Assembly (NCBI GenBank): GCA_963822955.1
Contig: CAWGJS010000002.1
Location: forward strand, 682,001 to 746,000
Direction: 5' to 3'
From: JAJYUU01 sp963822955
Lineage (GTDB): Bacteria > Actinomycetota > Actinomycetes > Streptosporangiales > Streptosporangiaceae
Length of the DNA: 64,000 nt
Below, in pieces: positions 16,662-25,332 of this stretch. The notes beneath the pieces are model-generated. The model made no database searches and was not told where the DNA came from. It saw only the letters and a program-made list of their open reading frames with translations. The translations under genes and the position numbers were made by a program. Numbering within the stretch: position 1 is the first letter of the stretch; every line of letters starts with the position of its first letter.

Positions 16662-17457
16662 GACGCCCCATCTCCTGGCGCAGCTTGTCGGTCAGCCGGG
16701 CTGCCACCTCGGATACCTCAGGCGAGTCGATCCGGCGGTGACCGACCCTGGGCAGCGTGTACTCGTCGATGACCCGGCCGGGCCGGCTGCTCAGGAGGAT
16801 GACCCGGTCACCCAGGCGGGCCGCCTCGCGGACGTTGTGGGTGACGAACAGCACCGTCAGCGTCCGCTCCTCGCAGATCCGCTCCAGCTCGTCGTGAAGC
16901 AGGTCTCTCGTCATCGCGTCCAGGGCCCCGAACGGCTCGTCCATCAGCAGCACATCAGCGTCCTGGGCCAGCGCACGTGCCATGGCCACTCGCTGGCGCA
17001 TGCCGCCGGACAGCTCGTGCGGCCGCTTGCCGCCGAAGCCGCCGAGCCGGACGGCCTCGAGCAGCTCCTCGGTCTGCGCTCGCCGGGCGCTCCGCGGCAC
17101 TCCCCTGGCCTGCAGCGCCAGCTCGACGTTGCGTGCGGCGGTGAGCCACGGGAAGAGCGCGGGCTCCTGGAACATCAGCCCGACCTTCCGCCCGCCAACC
17201 TCGACCCGGCCAGCCGTCGGCTGGTCCAGGCTTGCCACCAGGTTCAGCAGCGTGCTCTTGCCGCAGCCCGAGGCGCCGATGATGCAGACGAACTCGCCGT
17301 CTGCGACAGTGAGCGACACCCGGTCCAGCGCGAGCAGCTCGGTCCGGCCGGTCTTGTATACCTTGCTGACCTCGGTCAGCCGGACCGCGTCACGGGCTTC
17401 AGACAGGGCTGACGCCCCCGGCGCGGTCACCGGGGGCGTCACCTGCTCGCTGCTCAT
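16651..17457 (-). CDS. ABC transporter ATPase, SsuB/TauB/NrtD family
   Basis: Walker A GASGCGKSTLLN, Q-loop MFQEPALFPWLT, signature LSGGMRQRVAMARAL, Walker B VLLMDEPFGALD and the H-loop VTHNVREAARL are all intact. Start ATG 17457 is preferred to GTG 17463 because it follows the binding-protein TGA by two bases, with GTGAGG as ribosome site. Energises import by the neighbouring permease. Confidence 0.93.
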   Translation of the reverse strand: MSSEQVTPPVTAPGASALSEARDAVRLTEVSKVYKTGRTELLALDRVSLTVADGEFVCIIGASGCGKSTLLNLVASLDQPTAGRVEVGGRKVGLMFQEPALFPWLTAARNVELALQARGVPRSARRAQTEELLEAVRLGGFGGKRPHELSGGMRQRVAMARALAQDADVLLMDEPFGALDAMTRDLLHDELERICEERTLTVLFVTHNVREAARLGDRVILLSSRPGRVIDEYTLPRVGHRRIDSPEVSEVAARLTDKLRQEMGRHGN

Positions 17458-17459
17458 CC

Positions 17460-18512
17460 TCACGAACTGACCTGAGACTGTCCGTCCGCGGCCAGCAGCT
17501 TGTTGAGCGGGCTGAGGTCGTAGATGGCCGACAGGTTCTTCACCGGGCTGAGCAAGCCGACTGCCACGGCGTGATCGGCGTCGGTGATCAGCGACGACTC
17601 GATCGGATTGTTAGTGAAGGTGACCTGCGTGAACGCGGCCGCCAGGATGTTGGGCTTGAGGCTCTTGCCGCTCAGTGTCGCCAGCTCGGAGTTGGCCGCG
17701 GCCTCGGCGGCCGACTTGTCGCTGGCGATGTAGGAGTTGGCCTGGATCTGGCCCTTCAGCAGGTCACTGACGACGGTCGGGTGCTCCGACATGAAGCTCT
17801 GGGTCGCGACAAGCTCGGTCGTGACGAACTGGCCGCCTGGCCACAGGCTCGCCTCGTTGACCAGCGCGTGCCCGCCGTCGGCGATCATCTCGGCGTCGTA
17901 GGGCTCCGGCTCCCAGCCGCCTGCGATCTGCCCGGACTCGAAGGCGAGTACCGCGTCGGAGTTGGGAGTGATCGGCGTGATCGGCACGTCACCGCCACCG
18001 GTCGGGGTCGTCGACAGCCCCTGCTTCTTCAGCCAGTACCGCAGCGCCACGTCCTGGGTGTTGCCTAGCGACGGAGATGCCACTTTCTGGCCCTTGAGCT
18101 GAGCCGCGCTGGTGATCTTCTTGCTGACGACGAGCTCGGCGCCACCCGAGGCAGCCCCGGAGATGACCCTGATGAGCTTGCCATCCGAGGTCGACCAGGC
18201 CTTGATGGCCGGGTTCGGCCCCACGTACGCGGCATCGAGCTGGCCCGCCAGCAGCGCGGTCGCCTCCTCGGTGCCCGTGCTGAACGGGTAGAGCTTCAGC
18301 GTGACGTTCTTGCCGAGGTTCTTAGTGAAGAAGCCCTCCTTGACTCCCACAAGCGCGCTGGCATGAGTGATGTTCTCGAGGAAGCCAAGCCGCAGAACCA
18401 CCTTCTGCCCCGCATCGCTGGAGCCTGAACCGGAGTTGGCTGCTGCCGAGCTGCAGCCCGCTGCGAGCAGCGCCACGCTTGCGGCCGCTAGCCCGGCGAG
18501 TACCTTCTTCAT
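17460..18512 (-). CDS. ABC substrate-binding lipoprotein, SsuA/TauA/NMT1-like
   Basis: 350 residues with a lipoprotein signal MKKVLAGLAAASVALLAAGC (lipobox LAAGC, Cys20). The mature part shows the NMT1/SsuA pattern: LRLGFLENITHASALVGVKEGFFTKNLG, LYPFSTGTEEATALLAGQLDAAYVGPNPAI and GGWEPEPYDAEMI. It should be anchored outside the membrane and bind an alkanesulfonate, taurine, nitrate or pyrimidine; no sulfonatase gene is adjacent, so the ligand is open. Preceded by AAGGTGG. Confidence 0.9.
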   Translation of the reverse strand: MKKVLAGLAAASVALLAAGCSSAAANSGSGSSDAGQKVVLRLGFLENITHASALVGVKEGFFTKNLGKNVTLKLYPFSTGTEEATALLAGQLDAAYVGPNPAIKAWSTSDGKLIRVISGAASGGAELVVSKKITSAAQLKGQKVASPSLGNTQDVALRYWLKKQGLSTTPTGGGDVPITPITPNSDAVLAFESGQIAGGWEPEPYDAEMIADGGHALVNEASLWPGGQFVTTELVATQSFMSEHPTVVSDLLKGQIQANSYIASDKSAAEAAANSELATLSGKSLKPNILAAAFTQVTFTNNPIESSLITDADHAVAVGLLSPVKNLSAIYDLSPLNKLLAADGQSQVSS

Positions 18513-18748
18513 CGTCCACCTTTTCCGATCATTTAACTGGGGTATTGCGCTCAGCAGTCTACATTACCGATGGGGATTAGTTCTTAGGACGAGCAATCCG
18601 GATCGGCCCGGAGCGACGGCCCGGCCGCAGTGTCTGTCGTATCAGCGCAGGTCAAAGGCTTAGAGGAGCCGGGAACACCGGAGCTAAATTCCCTGAGATC
18701 CTGCGGTGCGCAGTCTGTCCTTCACGGCCAGCCCAGCTGGGCCCCGCC
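18513..18748 (-). promoter_or_regulatory. Upstream region of the ABC import operon
   Basis: 236 bases without a gene. It is richer in A/T near 18530-18590 than its surroundings and on the minus strand contains TAATGT (a -10-like hexamer) about 60 bases before the binding-protein ATG. No clear -35 and no recognisable riboswitch were seen. Confidence 0.3.
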
Positions 18749-19186
18749 TCAGCTGCCCTCGTCGCCGGCGTCCTCTGGATCCAGGCCCTGGATGACAGAC
18801 GAGAACTTCTGCAGGCAGGTCTCAAGCTCCGCTTCATTCGCCGGCGAGGAGTTCGTGGTGTCGTACCGCACGCCGTAGAGGATGCTGGTCGTCGTATGCG
18901 TGCTGGGCAGCGCCAGCGGCGGAGTGTTCTGGACATGCGAGCAGGCCGCCCGGACGTGCAGTGCCGTCGCAACCGAGGTGTTAGGGCTGAAGTCGACGAC
19001 AATCCACTGCTTGTCCAGCGCGCTGTCCATCTTCGCGCAGCCGGTAAGGGCGACCAGCGCGATCGCCCCGGCGGCCGCCGCGATTATCCCGGCCGGCACG
19101 GCGCCGCGGCGGCGCATGCCGCGCGGCTTCTCGATATCCCGGCCGTTCCGCTGCCGGGCCGCTGGCTCCTCGACTTGCAGACGCAC
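18749..19186 (-). CDS. Small lipoprotein of unknown function
   Basis: 145 residues by the longest reading. A basic stretch MRRRGAVPAG is followed by the hydrophobic IIAAAAGAIALVALTGC, whose LTGC looks like a lipobox; the true start may be ATG 19117. The mature part has two Cys (ACSHVQN and ETCLQKF) and no family I recognise. Stands alone, divergent from the GH15 gene. Confidence 0.65.
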   Translation of the reverse strand: MRLQVEEPAARQRNGRDIEKPRGMRRRGAVPAGIIAAAAGAIALVALTGCAKMDSALDKQWIVVDFSPNTSVATALHVRAACSHVQNTPPLALPSTHTTTSILYGVRYDTTNSSPANEAELETCLQKFSSVIQGLDPEDAGDEGS

Positions 19187-19305
19187 GCCGCCACTCTACG
19201 AGAAGCCGCTATCTGGGCTGGTCCCGTGCCACGCTTAGGGTCGAAGCAACGTGATCGCGAGCCTGCCGCCCAGGTGGCAGGGCCGCCGCCAGACTGGAGG
19301 CTTCG

Positions 19306-21171
19306 ATGACGAGCCTGATTGAGGACTACGCGCTGATCGGGGATATGCAGACGGCGGCGCTAGTGGGCCGCGACGGCTCCATCGACTGGCTATGCCTGCC
19401 ACGGTTTGACTCCGACGCATGCTTCGCGGCCCTGCTCGGCGACGAGCGCAACGGGAACTGGCGCATCTGCCCGACGGTCAGCGACGGCCCGGTATCCCGG
19501 CGCGGCGACGTGCACCGGCAGTACCAGGGCGACTCGCTGATCCTGGAGACCACGTGGCGGACCTTCAGCGGAGTCGTCCGGGTCACCGATTTCATGCCGC
19601 CTCGTGATCACGGGGCTCCCGTGCTGGTCAGGATCGTCGAAGGTATCGAGGGCACGGTCGAGATGGAGTCGGTGCTCCGCCTGAGGTTCGGCTACGGGAA
19701 GGTGGTCCCCTGGGTCATGCGGCATGGCAACGACATCAGGGCCGTCGCCGGGCCCGACTCGGTCTGCTTCCACGGAACAGTCCGCAGCCTCGGCCAGAAC
19801 ATGGCCCATCAGGCGACTTTCGATGTCAAGGCCGGCGAGCAGGTGTCGTTCTCGCTGGCGTGGAAGCAGTCGCACCTGCCCGCTGACCCGTGCATCGTTG
19901 CCGAGGCTGCCTTGGAGACCACCAAGGCCTTCTGGTCCGAATGGTCGTCGCACTGCACCTACAAGGGTCCTTACCGGGAGGCGGTCATGCGATCGCTGAT
20001 CACGCTCAAGGCGCTCACCTACGCGCCTACCGGCGGCATTGTCGCCGCGCCCACCACCTCGCTGCCGGAGGACATCGGCGGGGTGCGGAACTGGGATTAC
20101 CGGTACTGCTGGCTGCGGGACGCGACGATCACCTTGGAGGCCCTGCTGCGGACCGGCTACACGGCCGAGGCGGACAGCTGGCGGCAATGGCTCGGCCGGG
20201 CGATCGCCGGGGATCCGAAAGACGTTCAGATCATGTACGGCGTGGGCGGCGAGCGCAGGCTGGCCGAATGGGAAGTCAGCTGGCTGCCCGGGTACGAGCG
20301 GTCGGCTCCGGTCCGGATCGGCAATGCGGCCGTCGATCAGCGCCAGCTCGATGTGTACGGCGAGGTCACTGACGCCCTGACGCTTGGCAGGCAGGCCGGC
20401 CTCGACTTCGACAAGCACACCTGGAGCCTGCAGCGGCAGCTCCTCGACTTCCTGGAGAAGCACTGGGACGAGCCTGACGAGGGGATCTGGGAGGTCCGCG
20501 GCCCGCGGCGGCACTTCGTGCACTCCAAGGTGATGGCCTGGGTGGCGTTTGACCGCGCGATTCACCTGGTCCAGGAGGGCAATCCCGGACCGTTGCAGCG
20601 CTGGACTCAGATCAGGGAGCAGATCCGGGCGCAGGTACTTGACCAGGGTTACGACACCGAGCGCGGTGTGTTCACCCAGTACTACGGCAGCAAGGAGCTC
20701 GACGCATCTGTCTTGCTGATCCCCGAGGTGGGCTTCCTGCCTCCGGACGACCCGCGCGTGATCTCGACGGTGAAGGTGATCAAGCGCGAGCTGATGCGAG
20801 ACGGACTGGTTCTGCGCTACACCCAGCCGGCGAAGGCAGCCAGCTCTGGCGGCCGGGCAGATGTTGACGGCCTGCCAGGCGCCGAAGGGGCGTTCCTGGC
20901 CTGCAGCTTCTGGCTCGTCAACGCGCTGCACCTGATCGGCGAGTACGACGAGGCGGTGGCCATCTTCGAGCGGCTGCTGAGCTTGCGCAGCGACCTTGGC
21001 CTGCTGAGCGAGGAGTACGACCCGCGGTATGGCCGCCAGGTCGGCAACACGCCGCAGGCATTCAGTCACGTTCCGCTCATCCAGTCGGCCCTGAACCTGG
21101 AGGATCACGCCGGGCACCACTGCCGGCGCACGCAGGGCCGTACCAGGCTCGCCGAGCCAGGCTCATCCTGA
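19306..21171 (+). CDS. Glycoside hydrolase family 15 protein (glucoamylase or trehalase type)
   Basis: 621 residues. The N-terminal beta-sandwich SLIEDYALIGDMQTAALVGRDGSIDWLCLPRFDSDACFAALLG and the GH15 core GGVRNWDYRYCWLRDATITLEALL, KVMAWVAFDRAIHL, EVGFLPPDDPR and EGAFLACSFWLVNALHLIGEYDEA fit actinobacterial GH15 proteins, some of which are trehalases. No signal peptide, so intracellular. ATG 19306 has GGAGG six bases upstream. Confidence 0.93.
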   Translation: MTSLIEDYALIGDMQTAALVGRDGSIDWLCLPRFDSDACFAALLGDERNGNWRICPTVSDGPVSRRGDVHRQYQGDSLILETTWRTFSGVVRVTDFMPPRDHGAPVLVRIVEGIEGTVEMESVLRLRFGYGKVVPWVMRHGNDIRAVAGPDSVCFHGTVRSLGQNMAHQATFDVKAGEQVSFSLAWKQSHLPADPCIVAEAALETTKAFWSEWSSHCTYKGPYREAVMRSLITLKALTYAPTGGIVAAPTTSLPEDIGGVRNWDYRYCWLRDATITLEALLRTGYTAEADSWRQWLGRAIAGDPKDVQIMYGVGGERRLAEWEVSWLPGYERSAPVRIGNAAVDQRQLDVYGEVTDALTLGRQAGLDFDKHTWSLQRQLLDFLEKHWDEPDEGIWEVRGPRRHFVHSKVMAWVAFDRAIHLVQEGNPGPLQRWTQIREQIRAQVLDQGYDTERGVFTQYYGSKELDASVLLIPEVGFLPPDDPRVISTVKVIKRELMRDGLVLRYTQPAKAASSGGRADVDGLPGAEGAFLACSFWLVNALHLIGEYDEAVAIFERLLSLRSDLGLLSEEYDPRYGRQVGNTPQAFSHVPLIQSALNLEDHAGHHCRRTQGRTRLAEPGSS

Positions 21172-21231
21172 CCGCGGCTGCTGTGGCGGGGGCCAGGCAC
21201 CAGGCGGCCAGTGCCACACTGATGGGTAGCC

Positions 21232-22134
21232 ATGCCACCGCGCCCGCACATTCTGGTCGTCAACGGCCGTAAGGTCCGCCAGCCGGTCTTCGTGATCGGT
21301 GCCCCGCATTCGGGCGCGGACCTGCTGGGGCGTGCCGTCAAGCAGTCCCCTGGTTTCCACCTCACGATCGGCCAGGAAGCGGTCCAGGGCGTGGTCTACG
21401 CCTTCGCCCGTAGCCCGTCGATTCAGCGCGGGCGCAGCGACGCGGCCGCGACGGTGCTGAGGGACGCATTCGCCCAGGCCTGGCGAGTGACGGCGCACTG
21501 CTGCCTGACCTGCTCGCCGTTCTGCCGGGACGCGGGCCGGGTCGCCGGGCCATCCTGCTGTGTGGCCGAGCGCGACATCATCCGGTACGGCGATGCGAGC
21601 CCGGACCTGATGTACTGCGCTGACGCGCTCGTGGACGCTTTCTCGGACGCCCGTCTGGTCCAGATCGTGCGGGACGGCCGCGACGTGGTCGCCGCGATGC
21701 TGGCCGACCCGCAGGCGCTGGCCTGGTTCAAGCCGGGCGTTGTCAACGTCGAGACCGAGTTCCCCAATCCGTTCTTTGGCATTGAGACCGAGCAGGACCT
21801 CGCAGTATGGCCGGACCTCTCGCCAGCGGGCAAGTGCGCCATGCGCTGGCGCGGCGCGGTGCGCGCCATGGCCAGGCTGCGCGCCTCGCTGAGCGCCGAG
21901 CAGCTCACCACGTTGCGGTACGAGAGCATGCTGCAGCACGCGACCGCGACAGCAAGCGCTGTGTCGAAGTTCGTCGGCGACAAGGTCGCCCCGGTCACCG
22001 TCCGCGCCGCGCGCCGCGATGTCCTGCCAAGCCCCGAGCCGGGCGCCTGGCGAACGCAGCTGACGCCCGTCCAGGTCAGCGAGATCGAGTCAGTAGCGGG
22101 CCCTGACCTGCGCCGGGTCGGCTACTTAAACTGA
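21232..22134 (+). CDS. Sulfotransferase-family protein
   Basis: 300 residues with the PAPS 5'-phosphosulfate loop VIGAPHSGADLLGRAV (after PVFV) and the 3'-phosphate motif QIVRDGRDVVAAML, then TLRYESML. The usual GxxRSGT loop is GAPHSGA, so the catalytic Arg position is His. Cys-rich CCLTCSPFCRDAG (about residues 87-99) is unusual and could bind a metal. Acceptor unknown. Stands alone between the GH15 gene and the convergent ABC exporter. Confidence 0.8.
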   Translation: MPPRPHILVVNGRKVRQPVFVIGAPHSGADLLGRAVKQSPGFHLTIGQEAVQGVVYAFARSPSIQRGRSDAAATVLRDAFAQAWRVTAHCCLTCSPFCRDAGRVAGPSCCVAERDIIRYGDASPDLMYCADALVDAFSDARLVQIVRDGRDVVAAMLADPQALAWFKPGVVNVETEFPNPFFGIETEQDLAVWPDLSPAGKCAMRWRGAVRAMARLRASLSAEQLTTLRYESMLQHATATASAVSKFVGDKVAPVTVRAARRDVLPSPEPGAWRTQLTPVQVSEIESVAGPDLRRVGYLN

Positions 22135-22161
22135 GCGTCCTCGCTGCCTCGACTGTGCTGC

Positions 22162-24096
22162 CTAAACTGTGCTGCCGAGGACTGGCGCGGCCTCTTGCTG
22201 CGCGAACTGTGTCTGATACAGATCGGCGTACAGGCCGCCTGCGGCGAGCAGGTCGACGTGCCGCCCGTGCTCGACCACCCGGCCGCCGTCGATGACCAGG
22301 ATCTGATCGGCCTCCCTGATCGTCGACAGCCGGTGCGCGATCACCAGCGAGGTCCGGCCAGCGAGCGCGGTCTTGAGCGCGCGCTGGACGGCAGCCTCGG
22401 ATTCGGAGTCCAGGTGCGCCGTAGCCTCGTCGAGCACGACGACCGTCGGTGCCTTCAGCAGCAGCCGAGCGATGGCGATCCGCTGCTTCTCTCCGCCTGA
22501 CAGCCGGTAGCCGCGGTCGCCAACGACGGTGTCCAGGCCGTCAGGCAGCGCCGATACCAGGTCCCAGATCTGAGCCGCCTGGCAGGCCAGGATCAGCTCC
22601 TGCTCCGACGCAGCCGGCCGGGCATACAGCAAGTTGGCCCGGATCGTGTCGTGATACAGATGCGCGTCCTGGGTCACGACACCGACGACATCGTGCAAGG
22701 ACTCCAGCGTGACGTCCCTGATATCGGCACCGCCGATCCGGACGACGCCGTCCGTCGGGTCATACATCCTGGAAACGAGGTGTGTGATGGTGGTCTTGCC
22801 CGCCCCAGACGGCCCGACCAGCGCGGTGAGCTTCCCGGCCGGCGCGCGGAAGCTCACGTCGGTGAGAGCGTGCTGCGCTCCTGGCGGTCGCTCGGGCACC
22901 GGCAGCGCGATCGACTCGAGCGAGGCCAGCGATACCTCAGATGCCGCCGGGTAGCGGAAGCTGACGTGGTCGAACTCGACATCCGGCGCGACCCCTGGCC
23001 GGCCGGACCTCGACTGCAGCGCCGCAAACTCCAGCGGCCGGGCGCCAGGCCGCTCGTCGATCAGCGGCTTCAGGTCAAGCACTTCGAAGACCCGGTCGAA
23101 GCTGACCAGCGCCGTCATGACGTTGACTTGCACGTTCGACAGCGACGTGATCGGCCCGTAGAGCCGGCTCAGCAGGGTCGCCAGTGCCACCATGGCGCCG
23201 ATCTGCAGTGTTCCGCGGATGACCAGCTCCCCGCCGAGGCCGTAGACCACCGAGGTCGACAGCGTTGCCAGCAGCGTGAGCCCGGTGACCAGCGCGCTTC
23301 CCCACAGCGCCGTGAGCACGCCGATGTCCCGCACCCGGCCAGCCCGGCCGGAGAACAGGTTGAGCTCATCGGCAGGCCGTCCGTACAGCTTCGACAGCAT
23401 CGCGCCCGCGACATTGAACCGCTCGGTCATGGTCGAGCCCATCTGGGCATCGAGCTGCATCGACTCCCTCGTCAGCCGCTGCAGCCTGCGGCCTACCCGG
23501 CGCGCCGGGTACAGGAAGATCGGGATCAGCACCAGCGCGACGACCGTAACCTGCCAGGAGTAGAAGAACATCGCCGCTAGCACAAGCGCGAGCTGCAGCA
23601 CACTCGATACCACGGACGCCAAGGTCGAGGTCAGCGCCTGCTGGGCGCCGATGACGTCGCTGTTCAGCCGGCTGACCAGCGAGCCGGTCTGGGCCCTGGT
23701 GAAAAACGCCAGTGGCTGGCGCTGAACGTGGCCGAAGACCTGGGTGCGCAGGTCATAGATCAGTCCCTCGCCGACACGCGAGGTGTAGTAGCGCTGGACG
23801 ACTCCAAGAAGGGAGTCGAACACTGCCAGCCCGGCCACAATTCCGGCCACTGTCAGCACGACATCGGTCCGCTTCGGCAGAATGCCCTTGTCGATGACGA
23901 CGCCGATCAGTACCGGGTACAGCACCGTGATGACCGCGTCCAGGGCGGCGGCCACCAGGAAGATCGTCAGATCGAGGCGGTAGGGCCGGGCGTAGCCCGC
24001 GATCCGCTTGACCGTGCCAGGCTTCAGCTTCTGCTTGGTCACCGATGGATCGCGAGAGAAGCCGCGCATCGCGTGCCACTGGCTCTGCATCGTCAT
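22162..24096 (-). CDS. ABC exporter, fused permease-ATPase (multidrug/lipid type)
   Basis: About 644 residues. The N-terminal half is a six-helix ABC_membrane domain; the C-terminal half has Walker A LVGPSGAGKTTITHL, signature LSGGEKQRIAIARLLL, Walker B VVVLDEATAHLDSESE and the H-loop IAHRLSTIREADQI. A 60-residue insert precedes the nucleotide-binding domain (LKPLIDERPGARPLEF to PERPPGAQHALTDVSF). ATG 24096 (MTMQSQWHAMRGFSRD) is preferred to TTG 24114. Works as a dimer; substrate unknown. Confidence 0.92.
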   Translation of the reverse strand: MTMQSQWHAMRGFSRDPSVTKQKLKPGTVKRIAGYARPYRLDLTIFLVAAALDAVITVLYPVLIGVVIDKGILPKRTDVVLTVAGIVAGLAVFDSLLGVVQRYYTSRVGEGLIYDLRTQVFGHVQRQPLAFFTRAQTGSLVSRLNSDVIGAQQALTSTLASVVSSVLQLALVLAAMFFYSWQVTVVALVLIPIFLYPARRVGRRLQRLTRESMQLDAQMGSTMTERFNVAGAMLSKLYGRPADELNLFSGRAGRVRDIGVLTALWGSALVTGLTLLATLSTSVVYGLGGELVIRGTLQIGAMVALATLLSRLYGPITSLSNVQVNVMTALVSFDRVFEVLDLKPLIDERPGARPLEFAALQSRSGRPGVAPDVEFDHVSFRYPAASEVSLASLESIALPVPERPPGAQHALTDVSFRAPAGKLTALVGPSGAGKTTITHLVSRMYDPTDGVVRIGGADIRDVTLESLHDVVGVVTQDAHLYHDTIRANLLYARPAASEQELILACQAAQIWDLVSALPDGLDTVVGDRGYRLSGGEKQRIAIARLLLKAPTVVVLDEATAHLDSESEAAVQRALKTALAGRTSLVIAHRLSTIREADQILVIDGGRVVEHGRHVDLLAAGGLYADLYQTQFAQQEAAPVLGSTV

Positions 24097-24174
24097 GACC
24101 GGTGAACTTAGCAAAGCCAGCAGATCATCCCGGCTCCGCTCAGGGCGAACCGGAGCGCGCCATGCCGTGCTGTA

Positions 24175-24930
24175 CTAGGTTCTCGCCCTGGCCGCGAGCA
24201 GCCGCGCCTGAGCCGCCCGCTCCGCCGCCGCCTGCTCGTCAAGCGTGTTCCGGGCGGCCCGCGTGAGCAGCGCCTTCGTGGCACGCGCGGCCGCCGCGTC
24301 GGTTGCCAGCAGTGCGGCAACCAGGTCGCTGACCGCTCCGTCGAGGTCTGCCGCCGGTACGACAAGCTCGGCCAGGCGGAGGTCCGCGGCCTCGCGTGCG
24401 TCTACGGTGCGGGCGGTCAGGCACAGCTCGATCGCGCGCGGCAGGCCAACGATGTCAACCAGCGGCTTGGTCCCGGTCAGGTCGGGCACCAGGCCGAGGG
24501 CCGGCTCCTTCATGCAGAACCTGGCATCCTCAGTGATGATCCTCAGGTCGCAGGAGAGCGCCAGCTGGAAGCCTGCGCCGATTGCATGCCCCTGCACCGC
24601 AGCGATCGACACGATCGCCGGATTGCGAAGCCAGGTATAGCCGGCCTGATAGCTGGCGATGGACTCATCGAAACCCGGGTCAGCTGGGCTCGGGTTGCGC
24701 GCCTCTCCCGGAACGCCCTCGGCCGTGAACATCCGCAGGTCGATCCCGGCGCAGAATGACGGTCCCTGGCCCTTGACCACGACTACCCGGACGTCGTCGG
24801 GCAGCTCGGCGCCGATCCGCGCCAGGCCATGCCACATCCCGGGGGTCATCGCGTTGCGGCGCTCAGGCCGCGCAAGCGTGACGGTCGCGACGTTCCCCGA
24901 AACGGCCAGTTCCAGTCCGGTGCCGGTCAG
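24175..24930 (-). CDS. Enoyl-CoA hydratase/isomerase family protein
   Basis: The crotonase fold is complete only if translation begins before the first ATG (24849): the in-frame peptide LTGTGLELAVSGNVATVTLARPERRNAMTPGMW is the normal N-terminus. No ATG, GTG or TTG lies in frame there; CTG 24930, which overlaps the stop of the upstream gene, is the best candidate. Oxyanion-hole motifs FCAGIDLRMF and AAVQGHAIGAGFQLALSCDLRI are present, as is MKEPALGLVPDLTG, where one expected catalytic Glu is kept. Likely in fatty-acid or CoA-ester breakdown. Confidence 0.82.
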   Translation of the reverse strand: MTGTGLELAVSGNVATVTLARPERRNAMTPGMWHGLARIGAELPDDVRVVVVKGQGPSFCAGIDLRMFTAEGVPGEARNPSPADPGFDESIASYQAGYTWLRNPAIVSIAAVQGHAIGAGFQLALSCDLRIITEDARFCMKEPALGLVPDLTGTKPLVDIVGLPRAIELCLTARTVDAREAADLRLAELVVPAADLDGAVSDLVAALLATDAAAARATKALLTRAARNTLDEQAAAERAAQARLLAARART

Positions 24931-25148
24931 CTCTTGGACCTGGCCTTGCCCCTGGTCGCCCCGCCGCGGCCGCGCAGCGCCACGCCGCTCTCGCTCAGGA
25001 TCCTGTGGATGAACCCGTAGGACCGGCCAGTCGATGCCGCCAGGGACCTGATGCTCTCACCGGAGCTGTACCGCTTCTTCAGATCGCCTGCCAGCTTCGT
25101 GCGGTCAGCACCGGTGACCCTGGTGCCCTTTTTGAGAGTCTCGGTCAC
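24927..25148 (-). CDS. Small helix-turn-helix protein
   Basis: 73 residues: VTETLKKGTRVTGADRTKLAGDLKKRYSSGESIRSLAASTGRSYGFIHRILSESGVALRGRGGATRGKARSKS. The centre is a resolvase-like helix-turn-helix (SIRSLAASTGRSYGFIHRIL) with a basic tail. This small regulator is widely conserved in actinobacteria; I know no assigned function. GTG 25148 has GGGAGG six bases upstream, so the 40-residue in-frame extension beyond it is rejected. Its TGA overlaps the probable CTG start of the enoyl-CoA hydratase. Confidence 0.85.
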   Translation of the reverse strand: MTETLKKGTRVTGADRTKLAGDLKKRYSSGESIRSLAASTGRSYGFIHRILSESGVALRGRGGATRGKARSKS

Positions 25149-25332
25149 GGGAACCTCCCTGAAGCTGAAGTGACCGCTGCGTTGCCGTATCTCGCCATGA
25201 TCACTCATCAGGCCGTGCTCGGCTACCCAGTCGACCGCGAAAAGATCAACTTTTTTTTGCCGGCTCATATGGACGGTGCTGCTGGCCCGTGACCCTGGTC
25301 GTGCCAGCCGCGGCTGACGCGCAGCCGCCGGA
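25149..25332. other. Gap with an eight-T run
   Basis: 184 bases between the small regulator and the ABC-F gene. It holds the promoter of the regulator and the run of eight T at 25251-25258, preceded by AAAAGATCAAC, so AAAAG and CTTTT can pair. This is the most A/T-rich spot for kilobases; a weak terminator or DNA-bending tract is possible. Confidence 0.35.

Noticed and set aside
19390..21120. 576-residue reading frame antisense to the GH15 gene
   Set aside because: It is a high-GC shadow: no family motifs, while the plus strand encodes a complete GH15 protein.
25149..25268. N-terminal extension of the small helix-turn-helix protein
   Set aside because: GTG 25148 has a strong ribosome site and fits the family; the extension crosses the homopolymer run and is not protein-like.
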